Of a DNA stretch of 64,000 nt, positions 23,555 to 35,590 are shown in pieces. This DNA comes from Mycolicibacterium lutetiense (lineage in GTDB: Bacteria; Actinomycetota; Actinomycetes; Mycobacteriales; Mycobacteriaceae). The stretch is taken from assembly GCF_017876775.1 (NCBI RefSeq), contig NZ_JAGIOP010000001.1, positions 1,426,001-1,490,000 on the forward strand, in the 5' to 3' direction. The notes beneath the pieces were generated by a model. It saw nothing but the letters and a program-made list of their open reading frames with translations, did no database searches and had not been told where the DNA came from. Made by a program: the position numbers and the translations under genes. Numbering within the stretch: the first letter of the stretch is position 1; each line of letters begins with the position of its first letter.

Positions 23555-24688
23555 ATGACGCGGGTTTTGTTGGTCACCAACGACTTTCCACCGCGACGCG
23601 GCGGTATCCAGTCATACCTGGAGGCGTTCGTCGGCGAGCTGGTGCGCGACGGCTCGCATCAGCTCACGGTGTACGCGCCGAAGTGGAAGGGCTGCGCAGA
23701 TTACGATGCGGCCGCCGGGTACCAGGTGGTGCGGCATCCGACCACGCTGATGGTCCCCGAGCCGATGGTGGCGACGCGCATGCAGCGGTTGATCGCCGAG
23801 AACGACATCGAGACGGTGTGGTTCGGGGCGGCCGCGCCGCTGGCGCTGCTGGGCCCGCTGGCCCGGCGGGCCGGAGCCACGCGCGTGGTGGCGAGCACCC
23901 ACGGACATGAGGTCGGTTGGTCGATGCTGCCGGTGGCGCGGAGCGCTTTGCGCCGCATCGGAGATGACGCCGACGTCGTGACGTTCATCAGCCGCTACAC
24001 CCGCAGCAGGTTCGCGTCGGCGTTCGGTCCGCACGCGGCGTTGGAACGTCTGTCGCCCGGCGTCGACACCGACCGATTCGTACCCGACCCGGTGGCTCGC
24101 GCCGAGTTGCGTGCCCGCTACGGGCTGGGCCAACGTCCGGTGGTGGTGTGCCTGTCCCGTCTCGTACCGCGCAAGGGCCAGGACATGCTGATCCGAGCCT
24201 GGCCGGCCATCCGGCGCCGCATCCCCGACGCGGCGTTGGTCATCGTCGGCGGGGGACCGTATCTGCACAGTCTGCAACGGCTCGCGCACACGCATGACGT
24301 GGCGGCCGACGTGGTCTTCACCGGCGCGGTACCCGGCGCGGAATTACCCATGCACCACGCGATGGCCGACGTGTTCGCCATGCCGTGCCGGACCCGCGGC
24401 GCGGGCCTGGACGTCGAGGGACTGGGCATCGTCTATCTGGAGGCCTCGGCGTGCGGCGTGCCGGTGATCGCCGGAACCTCTGGCGGGGCACCGGAAACCG
24501 TTCTGGACGGCCAGACCGGCACCGTGGTGGACGGCACCGACGTCGCGGCGGTCGCGTCCGCCATTTCCGACCTACTGGCCGACCCGGGCCGCGCCGCCGC
24601 GATGGGTGTGGCCGGGCGGCACTGGGCCGTCGACAACTGGCAGTGGCGTTCGCAGGGCGCCCGGCTGACCGGGCTGCTGTCGGGCTGA
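23555..24688 (+). CDS. pimB: GDP-mannose-dependent PIM1 alpha-1,6-mannosyltransferase
   Basis: This 377-residue GT4 glycosyltransferase is PimB', which adds the second mannose to phosphatidylinositol monomannoside on the cytoplasmic face of the membrane, the route to PIMs, LM and LAM. The N-terminal Rossmann loop is NDFPPRRGGIQSYLEAF. The GDP-binding part has LVPRKGQDMLIRAWP, VIVGGGPYL and the E-x7-E motif in DVEGLGIVYLEASACG. ATG 23555 has a purine-rich GAGGGCAGGGGA upstream. fadD15 converges on it with an 8-bp gap. Confidence 0.96.
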   Translation: MTRVLLVTNDFPPRRGGIQSYLEAFVGELVRDGSHQLTVYAPKWKGCADYDAAAGYQVVRHPTTLMVPEPMVATRMQRLIAENDIETVWFGAAAPLALLGPLARRAGATRVVASTHGHEVGWSMLPVARSALRRIGDDADVVTFISRYTRSRFASAFGPHAALERLSPGVDTDRFVPDPVARAELRARYGLGQRPVVVCLSRLVPRKGQDMLIRAWPAIRRRIPDAALVIVGGGPYLHSLQRLAHTHDVAADVVFTGAVPGAELPMHHAMADVFAMPCRTRGAGLDVEGLGIVYLEASACGVPVIAGTSGGAPETVLDGQTGTVVDGTDVAAVASAISDLLADPGRAAAMGVAGRHWAVDNWQWRSQGARLTGLLSG

Positions 24689-24696
24689 CCCGGGGT

Positions 24697-26505
<1,809 letters not shown>

Positions 26506-26529
26506 GATCTTGCCCTCCAGGCTTGTGAT

Positions 26530-26544
26530 ACTCGCTTTGCGAGT
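26530..26544. promoter_or_regulatory. Short palindrome between divergent fadD15 and START-like gene
   Basis: ACTCGC-TTT-GCGAGT is a perfect inverted repeat 25 bp before the fadD15 start and 56 bp before the opposite gene. It could be an operator or a leader hairpin. Confidence 0.35.
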
Positions 26545-26599
26545 CAGCCTAGTCGGCCGCGGTAGGCAGGTGATCGGGCATGTGTGAAGCTAGTCCGCG

Positions 26600-26989
26600 A
26601 TGAACAGCATTCAGATCGCCGACGAGACGTTCGTCTGCGCCGATCCGGTCGCCGTGGGCGCCGCGGTCGCCGATCCCGCCAGTTGGCGGCGGTGGTGGCC
26701 CGACCTGGTGCTCAAGGTCGTCGAGGATCGCGCCGACAAGGGCCACCGCTGGAGTGTGACCGGTGCGCTGACCGGCACCATGGAGGTCTGGCTGGAGGAG
26801 GTGATGGACGGTGTGGTGTTGCATTACTTCCTGCATGCCGAACCCTCCGGTGCCACGGCAAAGCAGTTGGCCGATATGGATCTGGCGAAGCTGAACCATC
26901 AGCGCCGCGTGACGGGCAAGGTGATGGCGTTCGGGATCAAACAGCGGTTGGAGTCGGCGCGTCCGGTCGGAGTGTCCCGACTGGCCTGA
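26600..26989 (+). CDS. START/SRPBCC-like protein (Rv2186c-like)
   Basis: This 129-residue cytosolic protein has the outline of the polyketide-cyclase/START fold, with an N-terminal strand (IADETFVCADPVAV), WRRWWPDLVLKVV and a C-terminal helix with a basic end. Such proteins bind lipids or other hydrophobic ligands in a cavity. The fold call is by pattern, so it is tentative. It begins a same-strand run with a second START-like protein, an ArsA/GET3-like ATPase and a cysteine/proline protein. Confidence 0.75.
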   Translation: MNSIQIADETFVCADPVAVGAAVADPASWRRWWPDLVLKVVEDRADKGHRWSVTGALTGTMEVWLEEVMDGVVLHYFLHAEPSGATAKQLADMDLAKLNHQRRVTGKVMAFGIKQRLESARPVGVSRLA

Positions 26990-27065
26990 CCGGTGTTGCC
27001 GGCGTCTCCCTAACGGGAGGGTAGATTTCTCGGCGAGAGCCAGACATCCCCGCGGGGAGAAGGGT

Positions 27066-27506
27066 GTGGCGGTGGCCGACAAGACGACACAGACCATCTA
27101 CATCGACGCTGATCCGGTGACGGTGATGGATGTCATCGCAGATATCGGCTCGTACCCGCAATGGGTCGCCGAATACAAGGAAGCCGAGGTCCTCGAGACC
27201 GACGCGCAGGGCAATCCCAAGACCGCGAGGATGGTGCTCGACGCCGCGGTGCTCAAGGACACCATGGTGCTGGCCTACGTATGGCCTGCCGACCGCACCT
27301 CGGTGACCTGGTCGCTGGTGTCCAGTTCGCTGCTGCGGTCGCTGCATGGCGCATATCGCTTGGCGCCCAAAGGATCCGGTACCGAGGTCACCTATGAGCT
27401 TTCGGTCGATCTGATCATTCCGATGATCGGCCTGCTCAAGCGCAAGGCTGAGCGGCGGCTCACCGACACCGCGCTCAAAGACCTGAAGAAACGAGCAGAG
27501 GGCTGA
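27066..27506 (+). CDS. START/SRPBCC-like protein (TB16.3-like)
   Basis: This 146-residue polyketide-cyclase/START-family protein shows the usual layout: KTTQTIYIDADPVTVMDVI (first strand and helix), YPQWVAEYKEAEVLE, TWSLVSSSLLRSLHGAYRL and a long C-terminal helix LKRKAERRLTDTALKDLKK. From memory it matches the TB16.3 antigen of M. tuberculosis. GGGGAGAAGG supports GTG 27066 or GTG 27072; the latter gives the N-terminus ADKTTQTIY used in relatives. The ATPase gene starts on the base after its stop. A lipid or isoprenoid ligand is likely but unknown. Confidence 0.85.
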   Translation: MAVADKTTQTIYIDADPVTVMDVIADIGSYPQWVAEYKEAEVLETDAQGNPKTARMVLDAAVLKDTMVLAYVWPADRTSVTWSLVSSSLLRSLHGAYRLAPKGSGTEVTYELSVDLIIPMIGLLKRKAERRLTDTALKDLKKRAEG

Positions 27507-28781
27507 GTGACTTCGCCGGACGGGAGCGCACGGACCCCTGCGAGGATCAGCCTGTTCGTCGGCAAGGGCGGGGTAGGTAAGTCGACGCTGGCGACCGCCA
27601 CCGCGGTCCGGGACGCCGCGTCCGGTCACCGGGTGCTGATCGTGTCCACCGATCAGGCGCACTCCACCGGCGACGTCCTCGGGATCGCGCTCGCTCCCAC
27701 CGGGCGGGGGGGTCCGACCCGGGTGCTCAGCGACCTGGACACCGGCCTGACCGACGCCGGCGGCGTCTTGGACGCACTTGCCCTGGACACGCTGGCGCTG
27801 CTGGGTGCGCGTTGGGTGGAGACGGCCGGCCCGTTGGCGGCCCGGTTCCCCGAGTCAGATCTGGGAAACATTGCCCCTGAAGAACTTTCGGCACTCCCCG
27901 GAATTCAGGAAGTCCTCGGACTGTACGAGGTGGGTGAGCTCGCCGATTCCGGACGCTGGGATCACGTGGTGGTGGACTGCGCCTCGACTGCCGATGCACT
28001 GCGGATGCTGACGTTGCCGGACACCTTCGGCTTGTATCTGGAACGAGCCTGGCCGCGGCACCGCCGACTGTCGGGCTCACCCGATGCGGTCAGTGCGGCC
28101 ATCGTGACCCTGATCGAACGTGTCGATGCCGGTATCCGCCGGCTCGGCACCCTGCTCACCGACGGCTCACGGGTGAGCGCACATCTGGTGCTCACCCCGG
28201 AGCGGGTGGTGGCCGCCGAGGCCTCGCGGACCCTGGGATCGCTGGCCCTGATGGGCGTCGAGGTGGCCGAGATCATCGTCAATCAGATTTTGGTGCAGGA
28301 TGATTCGTTCGAGTACCAGAACCTGCCTGCGCATCCCGCATTCGACTGGTACACCGAGCGGATCGCCGAGCAGCAGGCCGTCCTCGACGGCCTCGACGCC
28401 ACGATCGGTGACGTGCAGTTGGTGCTCGTTCCGCACGTGCCGGGGGAGCCGATCGGCGCCAAGGCGCTGGGGGAGCTGATCGACGCTGCTCGACAGCGCG
28501 ACGGGTCGCCGCCGCCGGGCCCGCTGCGGCCCATCGTCGACCGGGAGTCGGGGTCTGGACTCGAAGCGGTGTACCGGTTGCGGCTAGAGTTGCCGCAGAT
28601 CGATTCGGCCGACCTCACGTTGGGTCGGGTCGATGACGACCTGATCATCGGCGTCGCAGGCATGCGTCGCCGGGTACGGTTGGCCTCTGTCCTGCGTCGG
28701 TGCATCGTGACGGATGCCCAATTGCGCGGTGGCGAGCTGACTGTACGTTTTCGTCCGAACCCGGAGGTGTGGCCGGCATGA
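27507..28781 (+). CDS. ArsA/GET3-like P-loop ATPase (Rv2184c-like)
   Basis: This 424-residue ATPase has the deviant Walker A GKGGVGKST (residues 19-27) and the switch regions STDQAHSTGDVL and VVDCASTADALRMLTLPD. The latter corresponds to the DTAP(T) motif of GET3/ArsA. A helical segment in the middle (ERAWPRHRRL and after) may be the membrane-protein-binding subdomain. The C-terminal ~90 residues form a small alpha-crystallin-like strand domain (VYRLRLELPQ, LIIGVAGMRRRVRL) seen in some bacterial ArsA proteins. The GTG start directly follows the previous stop and the last 4 bp overlap the next gene. The role in bacteria is unsettled; arsenic export is unlikely without arsB here. Confidence 0.88.
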   Translation: MTSPDGSARTPARISLFVGKGGVGKSTLATATAVRDAASGHRVLIVSTDQAHSTGDVLGIALAPTGRGGPTRVLSDLDTGLTDAGGVLDALALDTLALLGARWVETAGPLAARFPESDLGNIAPEELSALPGIQEVLGLYEVGELADSGRWDHVVVDCASTADALRMLTLPDTFGLYLERAWPRHRRLSGSPDAVSAAIVTLIERVDAGIRRLGTLLTDGSRVSAHLVLTPERVVAAEASRTLGSLALMGVEVAEIIVNQILVQDDSFEYQNLPAHPAFDWYTERIAEQQAVLDGLDATIGDVQLVLVPHVPGEPIGAKALGELIDAARQRDGSPPPGPLRPIVDRESGSGLEAVYRLRLELPQIDSADLTLGRVDDDLIIGVAGMRRRVRLASVLRRCIVTDAQLRGGELTVRFRPNPEVWPA

Positions 28782-29182
28782 CGGGGTCTCATCCCGAGCT
28801 GGGTTCGGAGCTGCGGCAATTGGCGCAGGACATTCTGGACCGGTTGGATCCGGCGGTGCGGTTGGCAGCGGCCGCCCTTGCGGCGTCGGGCGACAGCGCC
28901 CCGGGCAAGTGCCAGCAGGTGTGGTGCCCGGTATGTGCGTTGGCCGCAGCGGTCAACGGCGAGCAGCATCCGCTGCTGTCGGTCATTGCCGAGCACAGTG
29001 TGGCGCTGCTGACGATGATTCGCGCTGTCCTCGATGAGGGAGCCGACGGTTCTGGCGGTAGCGGCTCGAGCGGAGGTAGCCCGGGACCCGATGGTGGGCC
29101 GGACGCTCCGCCGCCCGACGATTGCCCGCCCCCGCCGCCTCCCGGCCGGTACCAGCACATCCCGGTCACCGTACAAGACTGA
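28778..29182 (+). CDS. Conserved hypothetical with Cys cluster and Pro/Gly tail (Rv2183c-like)
   Basis: This 134-residue protein is joined to the ATPase by an ATGA overlap. The first 90 residues are helical with a cysteine cluster GKCQQVWCPVCALAAAV (C-x4-C-x2-C). The last 40 residues are disordered: a Gly/Ser run, then DAPPPDDCPPPPPPGR, then a short basic end. I recognise no family function. The coupling suggests it works with the ATPase, perhaps as an adaptor. Confidence 0.75.
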   Translation: MTGSHPELGSELRQLAQDILDRLDPAVRLAAAALAASGDSAPGKCQQVWCPVCALAAAVNGEQHPLLSVIAEHSVALLTMIRAVLDEGADGSGGSGSSGGSPGPDGGPDAPPPDDCPPPPPPGRYQHIPVTVQD

Positions 29183-29204
29183 GCAGACTGAGCAATTTGC
29201 TGTA

Positions 29205-29221
29205 CCGCTGAGACTCAGCGG
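29205..29221 (+). terminator. Hairpin after the ATPase operon
   Basis: CCGCTGA-GAC-TCAGCGG is a perfect 7-bp stem 22 bp after the stop. No T-run follows, so termination is uncertain. Confidence 0.35.
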
Positions 29222-29308
29222 GTATCCAGGACTTGATGTGGTAGCCACAACATGGCCTGGGTACAGTTGTCCCAGAGCATTGCGCGGTGCACCCAAGGTG
29301 GAGGGTCC

Positions 29309-30052
29309 ATGTGGTATTGGCTGTTCAAGTACATCCTGTTGGGCCCTATGCTGGCTGTTCTCGGCCGGCCGAAAATCACTGGGCTGGAACATGTTCCAGC
29401 CGACGGCCCGGCCATCCTGGCCAGTAACCATCTGGCGGTGATGGACAGCTTCTACCTGCCGTTGGTGGTCAACCGTCGCATCACTTTCTTGGCCAAGCAG
29501 GAGTACTTCACCGGTACCGGGATCAAGGGCAGGATTCTGGCCTGGTTCTACACCGTGGCCGGACAGGTCCCGATCGACCGCACCGATGCGGATTCGGCGC
29601 AGGCAGCCTTGGCCACCGGCGCCCGCATCCTCGGCGAGGGCAAGCTGCTCGGCATGTATCCCGAGGGCACCCGCTCACCCGACGGCCGCCTCTACAAGGG
29701 CAAGACCGGGCTGGCCAGGCTGGCGCTGGAGACCGGCGTGCCGGTGATCCCGGTGGCCATGGTCGGCACCGATGTGGTCAACCCGCCGGGGACCAAGGGG
29801 CTGCGGTTCGGCCGGGTCGAGGTCAGATTCGGTAAGCCCATGGACTTCAGCCGATTCGACGGTCTTGCGGGTAACCGCTTCATCGAGCGGGCCGTGATCG
29901 ACGAGGTCATGTACGAGCTGATGGACCTGTCCGATCAGGAGTACGTCGACATCTACGCGGCGACCCTCAAGGAGAACCCCCAGCAGGTCAACGGTCAGCC
30001 GGTCGACACGACCAAGCCCGCGGCCCGTCTGCCGCACGCCGCGGCGGGTTAG
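29309..30052 (+). CDS. plsM: 1-acylglycerol-phosphate acyltransferase (PlsM-like)
   Basis: This 247-residue PlsC-family acyltransferase has the catalytic NHLAVMDSF (H-x4-D), a second block GQVPIDRTD and the phosphate-binding [11 protein letters not shown]. Its orthologue (Rv2182c) has been described as the enzyme that puts palmitate on the sn-2 position of glycerolipids; this is stated from memory. ATG 29309 has GGAGGG right upstream. The N-terminal stretch [18 protein letters not shown] should dock on the membrane. The stop codon overlaps that of the convergent mannosyltransferase. Confidence 0.92.
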   Translation: MWYWLFKYILLGPMLAVLGRPKITGLEHVPADGPAILASNHLAVMDSFYLPLVVNRRITFLAKQEYFTGTGIKGRILAWFYTVAGQVPIDRTDADSAQAALATGARILGEGKLLGMYPEGTRSPDGRLYKGKTGLARLALETGVPVIPVAMVGTDVVNPPGTKGLRFGRVEVRFGKPMDFSRFDGLAGNRFIERAVIDEVMYELMDLSDQEYVDIYAATLKENPQQVNGQPVDTTKPAARLPHAAAG

Positions 30053-31362
30053 GCCGCTTCGCCCCCGCTGAGTTGAACCAGCGGGGCGGCGGGCGCCGCG
30101 GTGGTCTGCCCCGACCTGGATGCGGACACGAACGCGAGGACGGCGATGACCGCGAGCGCCCACCACAGGTAGGCGTCACCGGCCAGCTGCCGCATCAACG
30201 ATGCGGCGGTTTCCTGGTGCGGGGTCAGCAACGCGATGGGCGTCCACACCATCAGGGCGAGTCCGATCAGGGTCACCAGGGCCAGCGCCACCGCGGGCAG
30301 GCGGACGTTGCGCATCCGGTAGGCGAGCACGCCGGTCACCAACAGGGTGGGTAGTGACCAGACCCAGTGATGCGACCACGACACCGGCGACACCACCAGG
30401 CCGAACATCGCCACACAGATCAGGGTGACCAACGGCGCCTCGTCGGCGCCGGAGCGCAGGACCCGCCGGGCCGCCCAGACCGTCAGGGCCAGCACCGCGA
30501 AGCAGGCAACGACCCACAACGCGAACCGCGGCCCCTCGGACAGACCGAGCCGGGCCAGGGTGCCCGCGATGTTCTGGTTGGTGTTGAGGGTCGCCGTGCC
30601 GATCCGGTCGGTGTTGCGCACCGTCTCGGTCCAGTACTCGATCGAGTCGGTCCAGGCCAGGACGAACCCGGCGAGTGTCGCGGCCACGGTGGCCACGGCG
30701 GTGCGCAGCAGGGTGTGGATGTCGCGGCGCAGCAGGAAATAGAGCAGGAACACCGCGGGCGTGAGCTTGAGCGCGATCGCCAGGCCCAACAGGACGCCGC
30801 GCGGCCACGGCGTGCGGCGCGGCACGCAGTCGGCGATCACCAGCGTCATCAGCACCACGTTGATCTGCCCGAACTCGAAGTTCGACCGGATGGGCTCAAG
30901 CCAGATGACCGCGGGTGCCACGAGCGCGACCGCCAGCCAGCAGCGCCGCAGCCAGGCCGGCTCGGCGGTGATCGTGGTGTCCGGCCAGACGTCCAGCCGG
31001 GTCAGCACGATGACGGTCGAGACGATCAGAAGTACCAAGGTGGTGGCGGTGATCGCCACACTGGCCGCGGGCAACGAGAGCCAGGCGAACGGGGCGAACA
31101 TGATCGCCGCGAGCGGGGGATAGGTGAACGGCAGGTCCAGGCCGCCCTGGGTGTGGAAGATGGCGCCGTCGGCGTATAGCGGCTGGTTGTCCAGCCACGC
31201 CCGCCCGCCCATCCGATATACGTCGATGTCGATGCGATAGGGGACGTGCCCCAGAAGCCGCCAGCCGACCAGGATCAACCCAGCCGCTGTGAGCAACTGA
31301 AAAAGCCGCCACCCGATCGTCGGTGCCCAACCAGCCCCACCGGGCGACTGCCGCTTACTCAT
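30049..31362 (-). CDS. Alpha-1,2-mannosyltransferase for lipomannan/LAM (GT87 family)
   Basis: This 437-residue GT-C enzyme has about ten membrane helices and uses polyprenyl-phosphate-mannose outside the cell. The catalytic aspartate region is in the first loop ([18 protein letters not shown]). [30 protein letters not shown] and [14 protein letters not shown] are GT87-type blocks. The Rv2181-type orthologue adds the single alpha-1,2-mannose branches of the mannan core. ATG 31362 has GAGGAC just before it and a TAGTCT box a few bases upstream. The name of the gene varies, so no symbol is given. Confidence 0.9.
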   Translation of the reverse strand: MSKRQSPGGAGWAPTIGWRLFQLLTAAGLILVGWRLLGHVPYRIDIDVYRMGGRAWLDNQPLYADGAIFHTQGGLDLPFTYPPLAAIMFAPFAWLSLPAASVAITATTLVLLIVSTVIVLTRLDVWPDTTITAEPAWLRRCWLAVALVAPAVIWLEPIRSNFEFGQINVVLMTLVIADCVPRRTPWPRGVLLGLAIALKLTPAVFLLYFLLRRDIHTLLRTAVATVAATLAGFVLAWTDSIEYWTETVRNTDRIGTATLNTNQNIAGTLARLGLSEGPRFALWVVACFAVLALTVWAARRVLRSGADEAPLVTLICVAMFGLVVSPVSWSHHWVWSLPTLLVTGVLAYRMRNVRLPAVALALVTLIGLALMVWTPIALLTPHQETAASLMRQLAGDAYLWWALAVIAVLAFVSASRSGQTTAAPAAPLVQLSGGEAA

Positions 31363-31431
31363 GTCCTCAACAGACTATCGGGGGCCACCCTCTGACGGCG
31401 CATCCGCACTCGCGACGCGCGCGGGGCGGCG

Positions 31432-31437
31432 TAAGTT
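31432..31437 (+). promoter_or_regulatory. Putative -10 box for the Rv2180c-like gene
   Basis: TAAGTT ends 8 nt before the GTG at 31446. No Shine-Dalgarno is seen, which supports this inner start over longer readings. Confidence 0.35.
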
Positions 31438-31445
31438 CTCTGTCC

Positions 31446-32330
31446 GTGCATGCGACCGTTCATCTCGATTTCCTCACCCGCGATCGCCTGCCGTTGCTGT
31501 GCTGCCTGGTGGCGTTCATTCTCACGTTCTTCGTGACGCGCCTCGTGGTGCGTTACATCCGCCGGAACGCCGGCGACGAACGGCCGCCGAAGTGGTGGCA
31601 GCCCCGCAACATGGGGCACGGTTCGGTGCACATTCACCACATGGTGATCGGCGTCGTGCTGGTGATGGTGTCGGGCGTGACGATGGTGACGCTCGCGGTC
31701 AACGGCGGTGTAGCGGAGTTCACCGTGGCCGCGGTGTTCTTCGGTATCGGCGCGGCCCTGGTGCTCGACGAGTTCGCACTGATCCTCCATCTTTCGGATG
31801 TGTACTGGGCCGAGGACGGCCGTACCTCCGTGGATGCGGTGTTCGCCGCGGTGGCCGTGGCGGGCCTGTTGATCCTGGGTTTCAATCCGCTGTCATTCTT
31901 TGATATCGGTATCTGGCGCGAGGACCAGTCGCCGGCCGCCCGGGCGCTCGTGATCGTGGTTGCGGTGCTGACCCTGCTCCTGGCGGTGGTGGTTCTGCTC
32001 AAAGGCAAGGTCTGGACTGGATTGGTAGGCATGTTCATAACCCCGTTGTTGTTCGTCGGGGCGGTTCGGCTGTCGCGACCGCATGCGCCGTGGGCGCGCT
32101 GGCGCTACACCGGCCACCCCCGCAAGATGCACCGCGCACTGGAGCGGGAGCGCTGGCTGCGCCGGCCCGTGGTGCAGGCCAAGCTGTGGTTGCAGGACGC
32201 GATCACGGGCATGCCGAAGTTCCCCGACGACGCCACCGTCGACGCGCAACTGGATCGCGAGATCCACGCGGCCCCCGCACCGGCGTCGTCAACTGTGGCC
32301 ATCCGTGAGCGGACCGGACGGACCGCCTGA
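31446..32330 (+). CDS. Multi-pass membrane protein (Rv2180c-like)
   Basis: This 294-residue protein has about six membrane helices (for example LPLLCCLVAFILTFFVTRLVV, MVIGVVLVMVSGVTMVTLAV, LVIVVAVLTLLLAVVVLL). A histidine-rich loop GSVHIHHMVIG and an acidic DEFALILHLSDVYW might bind a metal. A basic C-terminal tail follows (RRPVVQAKLWLQD). The function is unknown. The start was chosen because it gives the mycobacterial family length and follows a -10-like box. Its TGA shares a base with the ATG of the RNase gene. Confidence 0.82.
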   Translation: MHATVHLDFLTRDRLPLLCCLVAFILTFFVTRLVVRYIRRNAGDERPPKWWQPRNMGHGSVHIHHMVIGVVLVMVSGVTMVTLAVNGGVAEFTVAAVFFGIGAALVLDEFALILHLSDVYWAEDGRTSVDAVFAAVAVAGLLILGFNPLSFFDIGIWREDQSPAARALVIVVAVLTLLLAVVVLLKGKVWTGLVGMFITPLLFVGAVRLSRPHAPWARWRYTGHPRKMHRALERERWLRRPVVQAKLWLQDAITGMPKFPDDATVDAQLDREIHAAPAPASSTVAIRERTGRTA

Positions 32331-32848
32331 TGCGCTACTTCTATGACACCGAATTCATCGACGACGGCCACACGATCGAACTGATCTCGATCGGCGTCGC
32401 CGCCGAGGACGGCCGCGAGTATTACGCGATCTCGACGGAATTCAATCCGGACCGGGCCGGCCGGTGGGTACGCAAGCACGTGCTGCCCAAGCTGCCGTCG
32501 CCGTCGTCGAAGCTGTGGCGGTCCCGGCGGCAGATCCGGTCGGAGCTGGAGGATTTCTTCGATATCGACGGTGACGAGCCGATCGAGCTGTGGGCCTGGG
32601 TGGGCGCCTACGACCATGTGGTGCTGTGCCAGCTGTGGGGGCCGATGACCGATCTGCCTCCGGCGATGCCCCGGTTCACCCGCGAGCTGCGCCAGTTCTG
32701 GGAGGAGCGTGGATCGCCGCGGATGCCGGCACGTCCGACCGATGCGCACGACGCGCTCGTCGATGCCCGGCACAATCTGCACCGGTTCGGGTTGATGACG
32801 GGGATCGGGCTCCCGCCGGCGCGGGAATCCGGGACCACACAATCCTGA
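32330..32848 (+). CDS. 3'-5' exoribonuclease (RNase AS)
   Basis: This 172-residue DEDDh-type RNase matches the Rv2179c enzyme, which trims adenylate-containing 3' ends of RNA. The acidic core is visible as FYDTEF (D6, E8), WVGAYDHVVLC and DAHDALVDARHNL, with the general-base His and last Asp. It needs two metal ions. The ATG overlaps the stop of the membrane-protein gene by one base, so the pair is coupled, an odd link of RNA trimming to a membrane protein. aroG follows after 33 bp with its own promoter. Confidence 0.92.
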   Translation: MRYFYDTEFIDDGHTIELISIGVAAEDGREYYAISTEFNPDRAGRWVRKHVLPKLPSPSSKLWRSRRQIRSELEDFFDIDGDEPIELWAWVGAYDHVVLCQLWGPMTDLPPAMPRFTRELRQFWEERGSPRMPARPTDAHDALVDARHNLHRFGLMTGIGLPPARESGTTQS

Positions 32849-34279
<1,431 letters not shown>

Positions 34280-34303
34280 AGCGATTCCGGGCGGGCCGGT
34301 CGG

Positions 34304-35554
34304 CTAGAGCAGTGCGCCGATGTTGCTGCCCAGCGTCCACGCTGCGGTGGCGACCAGGCCCGTCAGGGTGAGTACCGCGATCACCCAGAACACCAGCACC
34401 CGTTTGGCGCGTTGGCGCGCCCAGTGGAACTCGCCGAGCTCGATACCGGCGAATTCCCCTGCCCCGAGCGAGTATTCGGCCGCTTCCGGATCGGCCGGGA
34501 TCGGCGCCCAGTCGTGCTGGTCGCGGGTGATCTCCCGGGTGGGATGGCGCGGTGCGGGAGCAACCGGCGGGGCGGGAGGCGCGGCCGTCACGACGGTCGT
34601 GGTCTCCGCGCGGCGATCGTCGGGGGCCCCGAGGTCATGCACGCGGGTGGCGGCCAGGTGCTGTGCCGACTGCTGTGGTGCGGGTACCCGGAATGCCGGA
34701 AGGCCGAGGTTGTCGACGATCTCGGCCAGCTCGGCCCGCATCGCGTCGGCGTCGACGAAGCGCTGTCCCGGATCGCGTGCGGTGGCCCGGCGCACGAACT
34801 GGTCGAATTGCGTTGGTACCCCGGCGATTACCCCGCTCGGTGCGGGTACATCGTTATCCATGCGCTGATAGGCCACGGTGAGCGCTGAGTCCCCGGTGAA
34901 CGGCGTGACGCCCGTGAGCAGTTCGTAGGTGAGGATGCCGACGGCGTACACGTCGCTGCGCGGGTCGGCGTCGCCGGTGCTCACCTGCTCGGGGGACAGA
35001 TATGCCGCGGTTCCCAGGATCACGCTGGTCGAGGTTATCTTCGCCTCGGCGACGGCGCGCACCAGACCGAAGTCGGCGATCTTGACCTCGCCGTCGTCGG
35101 AGATCAGGACGTTTTCGGGCTTGATGTCGCGGTGCACGAGGCCGGCGCGGTGTGCCACCGCGAGCCCGCCGAGCAGCGGAGCCAGCACCGCGGCAACCGC
35201 GTGCGGGGGCATCGGGCCGCGTTCGGCCAGCAGTTCGCGGAGCGTGCCGCCCTCGACCAACTCCATGACGAGAAACGGGTGTTGATGGTCGAGTCCCTGG
35301 TCATAGACGGCAACCAGTCCCGGATCCTTCAACCGGGCCACCGCCTTGGCCTCGCGCCCGAACCTGGTCAGGAAGTGGCTGTCGCCGCTGTAGCGGGAGT
35401 CCATCACCTTGAGCGCCACGGGGCGGTCCAGGCGGACGTCGAGGCCGCGGTAGACCGTGGACATGCCGCCGGTTGCGATGGCGGTGTCCACGCGATAGCG
35501 CCCGTCGAGCATGGTGCCGACGAGTGGATCCGATTGCTGCTCCACGGGACACAT
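34304..35554 (-). CDS. pknL: Serine/threonine protein kinase PknL
   Basis: This 416-residue Hanks-type kinase has the glycine loop IATGGMSTVYRG, ATP lysine K49 (VALKVMD), the catalytic HRDIKPEN, DFG in ADFGLVRA, an activation loop with Ser/Thr (EAKITSTSVILGT) and YLSPEQV. A Pro-rich juxtamembrane part and one helix near the C-terminus (VLVFWVIAVLTLTGLVATAAW) follow. No sensor domain remains outside, as in other PknL. It is divergent from the Rv2175c-like DNA-binding protein, its known substrate in M. tuberculosis, with only 36 bp between the two starts. Confidence 0.95.
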   Translation of the reverse strand: MCPVEQQSDPLVGTMLDGRYRVDTAIATGGMSTVYRGLDVRLDRPVALKVMDSRYSGDSHFLTRFGREAKAVARLKDPGLVAVYDQGLDHQHPFLVMELVEGGTLRELLAERGPMPPHAVAAVLAPLLGGLAVAHRAGLVHRDIKPENVLISDDGEVKIADFGLVRAVAEAKITSTSVILGTAAYLSPEQVSTGDADPRSDVYAVGILTYELLTGVTPFTGDSALTVAYQRMDNDVPAPSGVIAGVPTQFDQFVRRATARDPGQRFVDADAMRAELAEIVDNLGLPAFRVPAPQQSAQHLAATRVHDLGAPDDRRAETTTVVTAAPPAPPVAPAPRHPTREITRDQHDWAPIPADPEAAEYSLGAGEFAGIELGEFHWARQRAKRVLVFWVIAVLTLTGLVATAAWTLGSNIGALL

Positions 35555-35577
35555 GTTACGAGTTGCGGCCGTGGTCC

Positions 35578-35583
35578 TAGAAT
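35578..35583 (+). promoter_or_regulatory. Putative -10 box for the Rv2175c-like gene
   Basis: TAGAAT ends 7 nt before the GTG at 35591, inside the 36-bp space shared with pknL. No Shine-Dalgarno precedes the GTG. Confidence 0.45.
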
Positions 35584-35590
35584 CAGTGTG

